From Ferruginibacter sp. (lineage in GTDB: Bacteria > Bacteroidota > Bacteroidia > Chitinophagales > Chitinophagaceae): DNA of 6,252 nt. The notes under the pieces are model-generated. The model was given only the letters and a program-made list of their open reading frames with translations, was not told the DNA's origin and made no database searches. Below, one piece after another: positions 1 to 6,182 of this stretch. The first letter of the stretch is position 1; every line of letters begins with the position of its first letter. The stretch is taken from assembly GCA_025352435.1 (NCBI GenBank), contig JANXTN010000339.1, forward strand, positions 1 through 6,252. Reading direction: 5' to 3'. The position numbers were made by a program, and so were the translations under genes.

Positions 1-1
1 T

Positions 2-2038
2 TTTAAATACCAGGGATTATCTGCCGAAATAAAAACCGGTATCATGCACACTGATAAAAGAGAACGTCCAACCTCACCTTATTATAATTGGAGTATGCGC
101 TGGGGCAAAAAAATATCCGAAAAATTTGCTTTTAAAATTGCAGGTGAATTAATATCCGCAAAAGATTGGATTGGGGATGATTACAGAAATTATAAAGGCC
201 TTGGAGTAGCGGGGAGTCCAACTTTTGGCACCAGAGAGTCTGATCCGAATTACAATGGAATAAATGTGTATGGAGATGAAACAACAACAGATATACGACC
301 TATTCTTGCAGGTATCGGAGCTCCGGCCGGATATCTTTCTGCACCTATAAATGTTTCTCGTACAGGTTATCTTGAAAAAGATATTTTAAATCCCAATACA
401 GTAAATTTTAAGGCCACAAGTGCTCTGCATTATAAAATTACGCCTAAGATAGAGGCCATAGCTGCCGGCTATTTTGGTACCGGAACAAGTACATATACGG
501 GAAGTGATAGGTACTCTTTAAAGGATTTGAAAATAGCTCAGTATAAATTAGAATTAAATAATAAAAATTGGTACGTAAGAGGCTACACTACTCAGGAAAA
601 TGCCGGACAGTCTTTTAATGCAACCGTTACTACAAGGCTGTTAAACGAAGTTTGGAAAGCATCGCCTCCAAAGCCAAATGCAAATGGTACCATTGGTCTT
701 GGTGAAATTGCAGCATCATGGTATGGCCAATATTCAATTGCATATCTCTCAGCATTGCAGGCAGGTAAATCACAGTTTGATGCGCAAACAATAGCTCGTG
801 CTACGGCTGATGTGGGTCGCCCCTCAGCTGGAAGCGATCAATTTAAATCTATATTCAACCGGGTACGTTCCATACCAATTAAAAACGGTGGTGGTTTATT
901 TTTGGATAAAACAAATCTTTATAATTTAGAAGGTCAATTGAATTTGAGTAACTACACAAGTCAAGTTGCGGATATTATTATTGGTGGAAATTTCAAAAGA
1001 TACCTTTTAAATTCTGAAGGAACTTTATTTGCAGATACAGCAGGCAAAATTGGAATTAATGAATATGGTGGGTATGCGCAGGTGAGCCGCCAAATTATTC
1101 CCAACCTCAAATTAACTGTAGCAGGAAGATATGATAAAAATGAAAATTTTGAGGGCCGATTCACACCAAGAGCAACAGCACTTATAAAAGTAGCAGAAAA
1201 TAAAAATGTTCGTCTGTCGTATCAATCAGCTTACCGTTTTCCTTCTACCCAACAACAATATATAGATCTTTCTGTGGGTGGTGGTACTCGTTTAACAGGT
1301 GGTAATGCTTTACTTGCCAATAAATACAATTTCATCGGTAATCCAACTTACTCTTATGCAAGTTTACAAAAAGGTGCGCCGCAGAAAGTTACAGATTTTA
1401 CTTTCAGACCTGAATCAGTTTCTACCTATGAGATTGGTTACAAGGGTTTGCATTTAAATGAAAAATTACTTATTGATATTTATGGATATTACGGGCAGTA
1501 CAAAGATTTTATTAGCCGTACGATAGTAGTGCAATCAAGAACCGGAGCACCAATAACGCAGGCAGATACTTCCAAAGGATTTACTTATTCTATCCCTGTA
1601 AACAATTCAAGCAAAGTAAAAACGAGTGGATACGGAATAAGTCTCGATTACAGACTTCCGAAGAATTTTATATTAAGTGGTAATTTTTCTTCAGATGAAA
1701 TTGGTGATGTTGATCCTGGATTTTATTCATTCTTTAATTCTCCAAAATACAGAAGCAATATTTCTCTCACAAACAATGGTTTTGGAAAAAATAAAGCTTA
1801 TGGTTTTAATGTAACTTATCGTTATCAGGATGCTTTCAATTATCAGGGAGATTTTGCAAGTGGTGATGTGCCTTCTGTACAAACAGTAGATGCTCAGATC
1901 AGTGTTAAATTGCCTGAAACAAAAACACTACTTAAAGTTGGTGCTAATAATTTATTAAACCAATACTACAGAAATGCAACCGGTAACTCTGTTGTAGGTG
2001 GATTATATTATGTAAGCATTGGCTTTAACCTGTATTAA
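2..2038 (+). CDS. TonB-dependent receptor, C-terminal beta-barrel part (5' end outside window)
   Basis: The frame is open from base 2, so the ATG at 44 is an internal methionine and not the start. Residues before it (FKYQGLSAEIKTGI) read as ordinary barrel sequence. About 678 residues are visible, all of beta-barrel type: alternating polar and aromatic strands with long Gly/Asn/Ser/Thr-rich loops. The segment SPYYNWSMRWGKK followed by FKIAGELISAKDW is typical of SusC-like Bacteroidota receptors. The end, LLKVGANNLLNQYY then YYVSIGFNLY, is the classic last-strand signature with a terminal aromatic residue for outer-membrane insertion. The signal peptide, any carboxypeptidase-like domain, the TonB box and the plug must lie upstream. 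The family performs energy-dependent uptake across the outer membrane; the substrate cannot be read here. No SusD-type lipoprotein follows; the next gene, 21 bp on, is a fasciclin lipoprotein, probably cotranscribed. The TAA stop is at 2036-2038. Confidence 0.92.
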   Translation, partial: FKYQGLSAEIKTGIMHTDKRERPTSPYYNWSMRWGKKISEKFAFKIAGELISAKDWIGDDYRNYKGLGVAGSPTFGTRESDPNYNGINVYGDETTTDIRPILAGIGAPAGYLSAPINVSRTGYLEKDILNPNTVNFKATSALHYKITPKIEAIAAGYFGTGTSTYTGSDRYSLKDLKIAQYKLELNNKNWYVRGYTTQENAGQSFNATVTTRLLNEVWKASPPKPNANGTIGLGEIAASWYGQYSIAYLSALQAGKSQFDAQTIARATADVGRPSAGSDQFKSIFNRVRSIPIKNGGGLFLDKTNLYNLEGQLNLSNYTSQVADIIIGGNFKRYLLNSEGTLFADTAGKIGINEYGGYAQVSRQIIPNLKLTVAGRYDKNENFEGRFTPRATALIKVAENKNVRLSYQSAYRFPSTQQQYIDLSVGGGTRLTGGNALLANKYNFIGNPTYSYASLQKGAPQKVTDFTFRPESVSTYEIGYKGLHLNEKLLIDIYGYYGQYKDFISRTIVVQSRTGAPITQADTSKGFTYSIPVNNSSKVKTSGYGISLDYRLPKNFILSGNFSSDEIGDVDPGFYSFFNSPKYRSNISLTNNGFGKNKAYGFNVTYRYQDAFNYQGDFASGDVPSVQTVDAQISVKLPETKTLLKVGANNLLNQYYRNATGNSVVGGLYYVSIGFNLY

Positions 2039-2059
2039 TAATACTCTAAAAATTAGAAA

Positions 2060-3271
2060 ATGACTACTATAAATAAAATTAAAACGGCGATTTTACCATT
2101 CGTATTAGGAGCTGTTATCTTATCATCTTGTAACAAAGACGTACAACAGTTTCCATTATCAGCGATGGCAGCGCCGGTAGGTCTATCATTAGATTCTACC
2201 ATAAAAACTACTGATAACGACAGCATGTATTACAGATTGGTGGTAAAGGCAAGTTTAGGTCCGACCAATTTTGTAAACTTGCTAAAAGGCGTTGGCTCGC
2301 CAAATAACGGGTACACTTTATTTGTTCCTGACAACGCTGCTATGATAGCTTCAGGCTTCAGCAGTGCAGTAATATCTGCAATACCTGTTGCTTCTGCTAT
2401 AGGCATTGTATCATACAATGTAATTCCGCAGGTGTATGATACAGCATCTATCCCAAATGTTTTTCCAAACTTTCCGGTTGGTACTTCTATCTTTCCCTCA
2501 CCTGCAGCACCTTTCTTAACGTTCAGAACTTTCCCTTCAAAACGTCCAGGCATTTTAAGGGTGAACACAATACCAATGACAACTCCTTTAAATGTGCGGA
2601 CAGCTAATGGAATCATTCATCATGTTGCGGCACTTGTAGCGCCACCTAATCCTACATTTTTATGGGATAGAATAAATACAGATGTTACAGCTTCAACCGG
2701 ACTTACTTATTTAAAAGCTGCAATTCTTCGTGCAGACAGTGGTACTGGTAATCCGTGTACATTACAGTCTGCGCTACTAAACCCTGCTGCAAACCTTACC
2801 GTGTTTGCGCCTACTGATGCGGTTTTTCAGGGCACGTTAACGGCCTTAATAACACAAGGTTTAATTGCACAAGGTGTTCCGGCGGCTACTGCTGCCGCAC
2901 AAGCAGCTTTCCTTGCCTCTACGCCTGCAGTATTTTCTAATCAGTTATTGTATGGGACACTTTCGGCAACAACAGTGAAAGGTATTTTAGTTTATCATTT
3001 GTTTACTAATACTTCGTTTACTGTAAATTTTCCAATGACAGCTACAAAATATCCTACACTTTTAAATTCAGCAATACCTACGCATCAAGGTGTTGAATTA
3101 ACAGCAACTTTTACAGGACCATTTGTATCTGCTGCAACTATTAAAGGTTTGGGAAATGCAACTGCAGCAAATATTATCATTAATTCAGCCGCAGCACCAA
3201 ATGGCTCAAGTGATCAGTTTTATATAAATGGGGTTTTACATAAAATAACACAGCTTTTACTTCCTCAATAA
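2060..3271 (+). CDS. Fasciclin (FAS1) domain lipoprotein, two FAS1 repeats
   Basis: This is a 403-residue protein. The N-terminus has Lys residues, a hydrophobic stretch and the lipobox LSSC, with Cys24 as the lipidated residue, so it is a type II signal peptide. CNKD after the cleavage site only loosely resembles a Bacteroidota surface-export signal. FAS1 domain 1 spans about residues 55-193, with H1 motif YTLFVPDNAA (85-94) and H2 motif NGIIHHVAALV (183-193). Domain 2 spans about 214-402, with H1 LTVFAPTDAVF (246-256), the family's Tyr-His pair in LVYHLF (Y312-H313) and H2 NGVLHKITQLL (390-400). Domain 1 has Tyr-Asn (119-120) in place of Tyr-His. Domain 2 carries an Ala-rich insertion after H1 (about 258-292). 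FAS1 domains usually mediate adhesion or protein-protein contacts. The gene starts 21 bp after the receptor stop, with an AT-rich leader and no Shine-Dalgarno sequence, which is normal for the phylum. It is probably an outer-membrane partner of the receptor (inference). A strong terminator follows 8 bp after the stop. Confidence 0.93.
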   Translation: MTTINKIKTAILPFVLGAVILSSCNKDVQQFPLSAMAAPVGLSLDSTIKTTDNDSMYYRLVVKASLGPTNFVNLLKGVGSPNNGYTLFVPDNAAMIASGFSSAVISAIPVASAIGIVSYNVIPQVYDTASIPNVFPNFPVGTSIFPSPAAPFLTFRTFPSKRPGILRVNTIPMTTPLNVRTANGIIHHVAALVAPPNPTFLWDRINTDVTASTGLTYLKAAILRADSGTGNPCTLQSALLNPAANLTVFAPTDAVFQGTLTALITQGLIAQGVPAATAAAQAAFLASTPAVFSNQLLYGTLSATTVKGILVYHLFTNTSFTVNFPMTATKYPTLLNSAIPTHQGVELTATFTGPFVSAATIKGLGNATAANIIINSAAAPNGSSDQFYINGVLHKITQLLLPQ

Positions 3272-3279
3272 TTTTCTTA

Positions 3280-3339
3280 TATCTCTCAAAATAAAAACGA
3301 CTTTCAAAAAACTGAAAGTCGTTTTTATTTTGAGAGATA
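3280..3339 (+). terminator. Rho-independent terminator, perfect 27-bp inverted repeat
   Basis: The arms at 3280-3306 and 3313-3339 are perfectly complementary over 27 bp around a 6-nt loop (AAAAAC). The functional core is CGACTTTCA / TGAAAGTCG, followed on the plus strand by a T-rich run (TTTTTATTTT). Because the A- and T-rich flanks are themselves paired, the structure is symmetric and should also work for minus-strand transcripts. It begins 8 bp after the fasciclin stop codon and so ends the receptor-lipoprotein operon. A second small inverted repeat, AGATAAT (3335-3341) / ATTATCT (3347-3353), shares the base of the right arm and would compete with it. The stem is unusually long but AT-rich outside the core. 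Confidence 0.88.
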
Positions 3340-3626
3340 ATTAAATATTATCTATTTTGTTATCTATGGAATGTACAATAGCGAAGGCAAAAAAAGGAGA
3401 TAATACTTGGGTAATTCCCCTAAATATTAATTTAAAAGTGGTGCAGAAGCCGTGGTTCATTTTACAACAATCTGAATCTATATAAAAAATTAAAGGACGC
3501 AGAAGTAAAAAACGAATTAATTATCAAACCACGGAAGGATCATATATAGAACAATGATAGGATTGAAGAAGAGAAAGTGATTATTTGGTTCGAAAGATAT
3601 TTGTGATAAATAATGCAGAACTTGAT
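3340..3626. other. Intergenic region; possible decayed short reading frame at 3366-3606 (+)
   Basis: No intact gene is seen between the terminator and the convergent DUF6089-like gene. On the plus strand an ATG at 3366 opens 39 codons (MECTIAKAKKGDNTW..., stop TAA 3483-3485). A second frame is open from 3436 and reads coding-like text (YKKLKDAEVKNELIIKPRK) up to a TAG at 3547-3549. It then continues in the same frame as RIEEEKVIIWFERYL to a TGA at 3604-3606. One frameshift and one stop codon would join these into a single protein of about 80 residues, which could be the remains of a small gene. I do not recognise the family, and in AT-rich DNA such stretches also arise by chance. No promoter or ribosome-binding site was seen. 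Confidence 0.2.
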
Positions 3627-4478
3627 TTAAAACACACGACCAGGGCAACCGGTTTTGCTTTTTCCTCTGCTGCTGCGGGTTTCGCCTTTTAGTAATTTGC
3701 TTACTCTTATACCTGAAAAATAATACAAATCCTTCCGCTTAGGATTTCCTCTTTGCGTATTATCAGGGGGGTAAACAAGGGTTGGGTTATACTCATCTCC
3801 ACGGAAAGCAAGTTCAACTGCTTTTGCTCCTTTCGCATTAAACAATGTTGTTCGATCTACATAAGTTGAACTTACATCATCTAAATAATCAGTAAACAAT
3901 TTTCTTAATCCGATTTCTAAACCGATCTGTAAAGTCTCTGACACACTAAATTTTAAACCACCACCAAAAGGAATAGAAAATTGGGTTAGTTTGTAAGGTT
4001 TACGATCAGGATACGCAGCTAAGCCTTGTCCTTCGGTGCTCAAAGGCTGTAAGAAAACCTTATTGCCTGCTGAATCTTTTGTGTATGGATTAAAATGAAA
4101 ACCTGCAACACCTGCAAAAACATAAGGTGTTATGCTTGTTCCTTCAAGATTAAAAAAATTGTATTCTAATCCTAAATGCAATTCTGTGATATTGGATTTA
4201 AAATTTAAATTTCTTATTTCATTTCCTTTAGTACTTGTATTTTTTTTGTCATCCCCTTCAACTTTTCCGTATGTAAATCCCGTTCTTACACTAAACTTTG
4301 GAGACAAATCATACGATAAACCCAAACCTAACGCAAGATTAGATTGCTCGAGCGTAAATCTTCTGTTTTGAAGATCGCCCTGATAGGTAGATATTCCACC
4401 AAATACGTCTAGATGTAAATTTTGAGAAAAGGATGCAAATGGGCACACTAGCAATAAATAAAAAATAATTCTTTTCAT
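3627..4478 (-). CDS. Outer-membrane beta-barrel protein, DUF6089-like
   Basis: This is a 283-residue secreted protein. The frame is open further upstream to a Met codon at 4601, but the start was set at 4478 because MKRIIFYLLLVCPFASFS begins a proper signal peptide there (cleavage likely between Ser18 and Gln19), while the upstream 41 codons look non-coding. The mature N-terminus holds the family hallmark GGISTYQGDLQNRRF, then repeated barrel strands such as LALGLGLSYDLSPKFSVRTGFTYG and ITELHLGLEYNFF, a central ITPYVFAGVAGFHFNPYT strand and FSIPFGGGLKFSVSETLQIGLEIG. The end is RGNPKRKDLYYFSGIRVSKLL followed by a basic tail closing in GCPGRVF. DUF6089 proteins are Bacteroidota outer-membrane barrels related to PorG of the type IX secretion system; this one is longer than PorG, and its own role is unknown. 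It stands alone, 252 bp downstream of ychF on the same strand. No clear promoter is visible; the leader just before the ATG is AT-rich. Confidence 0.85.
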   Translation of the reverse strand: MKRIIFYLLLVCPFASFSQNLHLDVFGGISTYQGDLQNRRFTLEQSNLALGLGLSYDLSPKFSVRTGFTYGKVEGDDKKNTSTKGNEIRNLNFKSNITELHLGLEYNFFNLEGTSITPYVFAGVAGFHFNPYTKDSAGNKVFLQPLSTEGQGLAAYPDRKPYKLTQFSIPFGGGLKFSVSETLQIGLEIGLRKLFTDYLDDVSSTYVDRTTLFNAKGAKAVELAFRGDEYNPTLVYPPDNTQRGNPKRKDLYYFSGIRVSKLLKGETRSSRGKSKTGCPGRVF

Positions 4479-4578
4479 GCGCGGTATTTTAATAGCAGGA
4501 TAACATTTGGCTCTTATCAAATATTGTTCCAAAGCAGTTAAAAAAAAGTTTAATAGGAATCCATAGCGAATATCTACA

Positions 4579-4644
4579 CCCGATAGCAGCGAAAAGCCCA
4601 CAGCCTGAGGAACAAAGGCGAGGACTTGCAGCGAAAAGCGGAAC
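4579..4644. repeat. Structured-RNA-like or dispersed intergenic element with a 12-bp direct repeat
   Basis: This GC-richer island sits in the otherwise AT-rich 252-bp gap between ychF and the DUF6089-like gene. The 12-mer GCAGCGAAAAGC occurs at 4586-4597 and again at 4628-4639. It is framed by CCCGATA on the left and GCGGAACC on the right, so the ends CCG (4580-4582) and CGG (4639-4641) can pair. Inside, GCCT (4603-4606) can pair with AGGC (4616-4619). From memory, closely similar strings (a GAGGACTTGCAGCG core with AGCGGA-AGCGGGA-type ends) recur between genes in many Bacteroidota genomes and resemble the Flavo-1 RNA motif. That identification was not tested. The coding strand is not settled; the minus strand would place it in the leader of the DUF6089-like gene or the tail of ychF. 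The rest of the gap (4645-4730) shows no further feature. Confidence 0.4.
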
Positions 4645-4730
4645 CGATGATGAAGATGGATTTTAGCTTGCGTACAAAAAATAAGAATTTTTAAACTACT
4701 TTTTAAAGACGCATGATTTGTTACGTTAAA

Positions 4731-5828
4731 TTAAACATTGAACCTGAAGTGCATAATATCTCCATCCTGTACCAAATATTCTTTACCCTCTATGCGAAGT
4801 TTACCAACTTCTCGGCAGGCAACTTCAGAACCCAATGCAATAAAATCGTTGTAAGAAATTACTTCTGCTTTAATAAAACCCTTTTCAAAATCGGTATGAA
4901 TAACACTTGCAGCCTGAGGCGCTTTCCAGCCTTTGTGAATCGTCCATGCACGAACCTCCTGCACACCAGCAGTAAAGTAGGTAGATAAATTTAAAAGTTT
5001 GTAAGTGCTGTGTATCAAACGATCAAGCGCAGGCTCAGTCATTTTATACTCTTCCATAAACATAGCCTTATCATCCGGATCTTCAAATTCCGCAATCTCA
5101 GCTTCCACAGCATTGGTCATTACAATTACTTCGTTGCCTTCGTTTTTTACAGATTCAATCAGCGCATCAGAATATTTATTTCCTGTGTGCATGCTTGCTA
5201 CATCTACGTTTGCAACGTACAATACCAATTTGTCTGTCAGTAAAAATAAATCTGCAATCGCTACTTTTTCTTCTTTGCTAAGGCCAAGTGTAATGATGTT
5301 TTTACCCTGCTCTAAATGCAGTTTACACCTTGCCAGAATTTCCGCTTCCACCTTTGCTTTTGGATCTGTCTTCGCAAGTTTTTCTGCTTTTTGCAATTTT
5401 CTTTCTACACTGTCAAGGTCCTTTAATTGAAGTTCCGTTTCTATAATTTCTTTATCACCGACAGGATTAATCGGTCCTTCATCACGTAAAATATTGTCAT
5501 CTTCAAAACAACGAATTACCTGAATAATTGCATCTACTTCTCTGATATTTGCTAAAAATTTATTGCCCAAACCTTCGCCCTTACTTGCTCCACGTACAAG
5601 ACCGGCAATATCTACTATTTCTATTTGTGTGGGTACGGTGCGTTCCGGTGAAACCAATGTAGCCAATTTATCTATGCGTTCGTCAGGTACATTTACCAAG
5701 CCGGTATTTGGCTCAATAGTACAGAAACGATAATTGCTCGCCTGTGCTTTGGCACTTTTGCTCACGGCATTAAAAAGGGTTGATTTTCCTACGTTTGGTA
5801 AGCCTACGATACCTGCTTTGAGAGCCAT
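4731..5828 (-). CDS. ychF: Redox-responsive ATPase YchF/OLA1 family
   Basis: This is a complete 365-residue protein, the normal family length (about 363-366). It is an Obg-related P-loop NTPase that prefers ATP, binds ribosomes and is tied to translation control and oxidative-stress response in other bacteria. Visible motifs are the P-loop GLPNVGKST (residues 9-17), the G2/switch I region around YRFCTIEPN, the Walker B/G3 DIAG (73-76) followed by LVRGASKGEGLGNKFL, the family signature RCFEDDNI (106-113), and NVD (207-209) where classic GTPases have NKxD; this change underlies ATP use. Residues about 130-200 form the helical, coiled-coil-like insert. The C-terminal TGS domain covers about 282-365 (TYFTAGVQEVRAWTI to DGDIMHFRFNV). 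The start MALKAGIVG gives the canonical N-terminus. The gene is divergent from the SpmA-like gene; its leader holds heptad repeats at 5834-5875 and a possible -7 element at 5904-5911. No residue expected for function is missing. Confidence 0.97.
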   Translation of the reverse strand: MALKAGIVGLPNVGKSTLFNAVSKSAKAQASNYRFCTIEPNTGLVNVPDERIDKLATLVSPERTVPTQIEIVDIAGLVRGASKGEGLGNKFLANIREVDAIIQVIRCFEDDNILRDEGPINPVGDKEIIETELQLKDLDSVERKLQKAEKLAKTDPKAKVEAEILARCKLHLEQGKNIITLGLSKEEKVAIADLFLLTDKLVLYVANVDVASMHTGNKYSDALIESVKNEGNEVIVMTNAVEAEIAEFEDPDDKAMFMEEYKMTEPALDRLIHSTYKLLNLSTYFTAGVQEVRAWTIHKGWKAPQAASVIHTDFEKGFIKAEVISYNDFIALGSEVACREVGKLRIEGKEYLVQDGDIMHFRFNV

Positions 5829-5833
5829 ATTTT

Positions 5834-5875
5834 GATTTTAGATTGTTGATTTCAGATTTTGGATTGAAGATTTGC
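5834..5875 (-). repeat. Six degenerate 7-bp tandem repeats in the ychF leader
   Basis: On the plus strand six successive 7-mers all begin with GATT, for example GATTTTA (5834-5840) and GATTGTT (5841-5847), ending with GATTTGC (5869-5875). Read toward ychF, the unit is nnnAATC, usually nnAAATC. The run ends 5 bp before the ychF start codon. The 7-bp period is exact through all six units, with changes confined mostly to the last three positions of each plus-strand unit. This lies in the expected 5' untranslated region if the -7 element at 5904-5911 is used. Confidence 0.75.
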
Positions 5876-5903
5876 AACCAAAACATCTGCTTTTAAACGG
5901 CTG

Positions 5904-5911
5904 CGAAGGTA
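5904..5911 (-). promoter_or_regulatory. ychF: Candidate Bacteroidota -7 promoter element of ychF
   Basis: On the minus strand this reads TACCTTCG, one mismatch from the Bacteroidota -7 consensus TAnnTTTG, and continues as TACCTTCGCAGCC, a common form around transcription starts in the phylum. It would place the transcript start near 5897-5899, about 70 nt before the ychF ATG. The TTG-type -33 box at the proper distance is not clear, so the call is tentative. Confidence 0.35.
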
Positions 5912-5947
5912 AGAAATGGTGACAACTTTTTGAACCTGCATTTGGAG

Positions 5948-5970
5948 GGCTAAAAATGAGATTTTTAGCC
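5948..5970. repeat. Perfect 10-bp inverted repeat (hairpin or operator-like)
   Basis: GGCTAAAAAT (5948-5957) and ATTTTTAGCC (5961-5970) are perfect reverse complements around a 3-nt GAG spacer. Neither strand has a following T-run, so it is not a typical terminator. It lies just upstream of the candidate ychF promoter and about 210 bp before the right-hand gene, so an operator for a dimeric regulator is possible but unsupported beyond its symmetry. Confidence 0.5.
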
Positions 5971-6132
5971 GAACTAAAACTGCAGCAATATTGAACTTCG
6001 ATGGCGTCGCACATTTCATCTTCAAATAAATATTTAGCTTTTATTATGCACTATTGATGATATATTAAGGAGAAAGAAAACTACACTTTCAAATTTAAAA
6101 TCCTAATTTTCAAACTCTTTATCTATCTGTTA

Positions 6133-6148
6133 ATTTGTTGTAACAAAT
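6133..6148. repeat. 16-bp palindrome upstream of the SpmA-like gene
   Basis: ATTTGTT (6133-6139) and AACAAAT (6142-6148) are perfect reverse complements around GT. The palindrome overlaps a TTAATTTG string that could be a -7 box and runs into the first heptad repeat, 34 bp before the start codon. It could be an operator or a short hairpin, but AT-rich palindromes of this size occur by chance fairly often. Confidence 0.35.
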
Positions 6149-6179
6149 CTTACATCTCAAATCTTAAATCTAAAATCAC
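6145..6179 (+). repeat. Five degenerate 7-bp tandem repeats before the SpmA-like start codon
   Basis: Five exact-period 7-mers occur in a row: the first is AAATCTT (6145-6151), the fourth is AAATCTA (6166-6172) and the last is AAATCAC (6173-6179). The consensus is AAATCTn, and the run ends 3 bp before the ATG at 6183. It is the same motif, in the same orientation relative to its gene, as the run in the ychF leader at 5834-5875, so the two runs face away from each other across the divergent intergenic region. Confidence 0.75.
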
Positions 6180-6182
6180 CCC

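Larger units (their letters stand above)
5829..6182. other. 354-bp divergent intergenic region between ychF and the SpmA-like gene
   Basis: No gene is seen here. It must hold the promoters of both flanking genes. From left to right it contains heptad tandem repeats (5834-5875), a possible ychF -7 element (5904-5911), a 10-bp perfect inverted repeat (5948-5970), a 16-bp palindrome (6133-6148) and a second heptad run (6145-6179). Two tiny frames (ATG at 5956, 12 codons; ATG at 6001, 18 codons) have no coding character. A TAAnTTG-like string (TTAATTTG, 6130-6137) could be the -7 box of the right-hand gene, but no matching -33 box is evident. Confidence 0.7.

Noticed and set aside
44..2038. Receptor gene beginning at the ATG at 44
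   Set aside because: The frame is open to the window edge, the upstream residues are barrel-like, and a receptor must have a signal peptide and plug before this point.
3450..3534. Inverted repeat CCGTGGTT (3450-3457) / AACCACGG (3527-3534) as ends of a small mobile element
   Set aside because: Only 8 bp long, with no target-site duplication seen at the flanks; chance is a fair explanation.
4443..4446. Lipobox-like LLVC in the signal peptide of the DUF6089-like protein
   Set aside because: Val at the -1 position is not accepted by the lipobox, the hydrophobic core continues beyond the Cys, and a type I cleavage site follows.
4479..4601. N-terminal extension of the DUF6089-like protein to the Met codon at 4601
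   Set aside because: The extra 41 residues would bury the signal peptide that begins at 4478, and they overlap the structured repeat element; the extension lacks family character.
4713..5430. Plus-strand open frames opposite ychF
   Set aside because: They are antisense shadows of a highly conserved gene, with Ser/Phe-rich text and no family resemblance.
5956..6057. Two tiny plus-strand frames (ATG 5956, 12 codons; ATG 6001, 18 codons)
   Set aside because: They are too short, with no ribosome-binding context or coding bias; the first lies partly inside a palindrome.
6067..6072. Shine-Dalgarno-like AAGGAG in the divergent region
   Set aside because: No start codon lies at a usable distance downstream, and the phylum seldom uses such sites.
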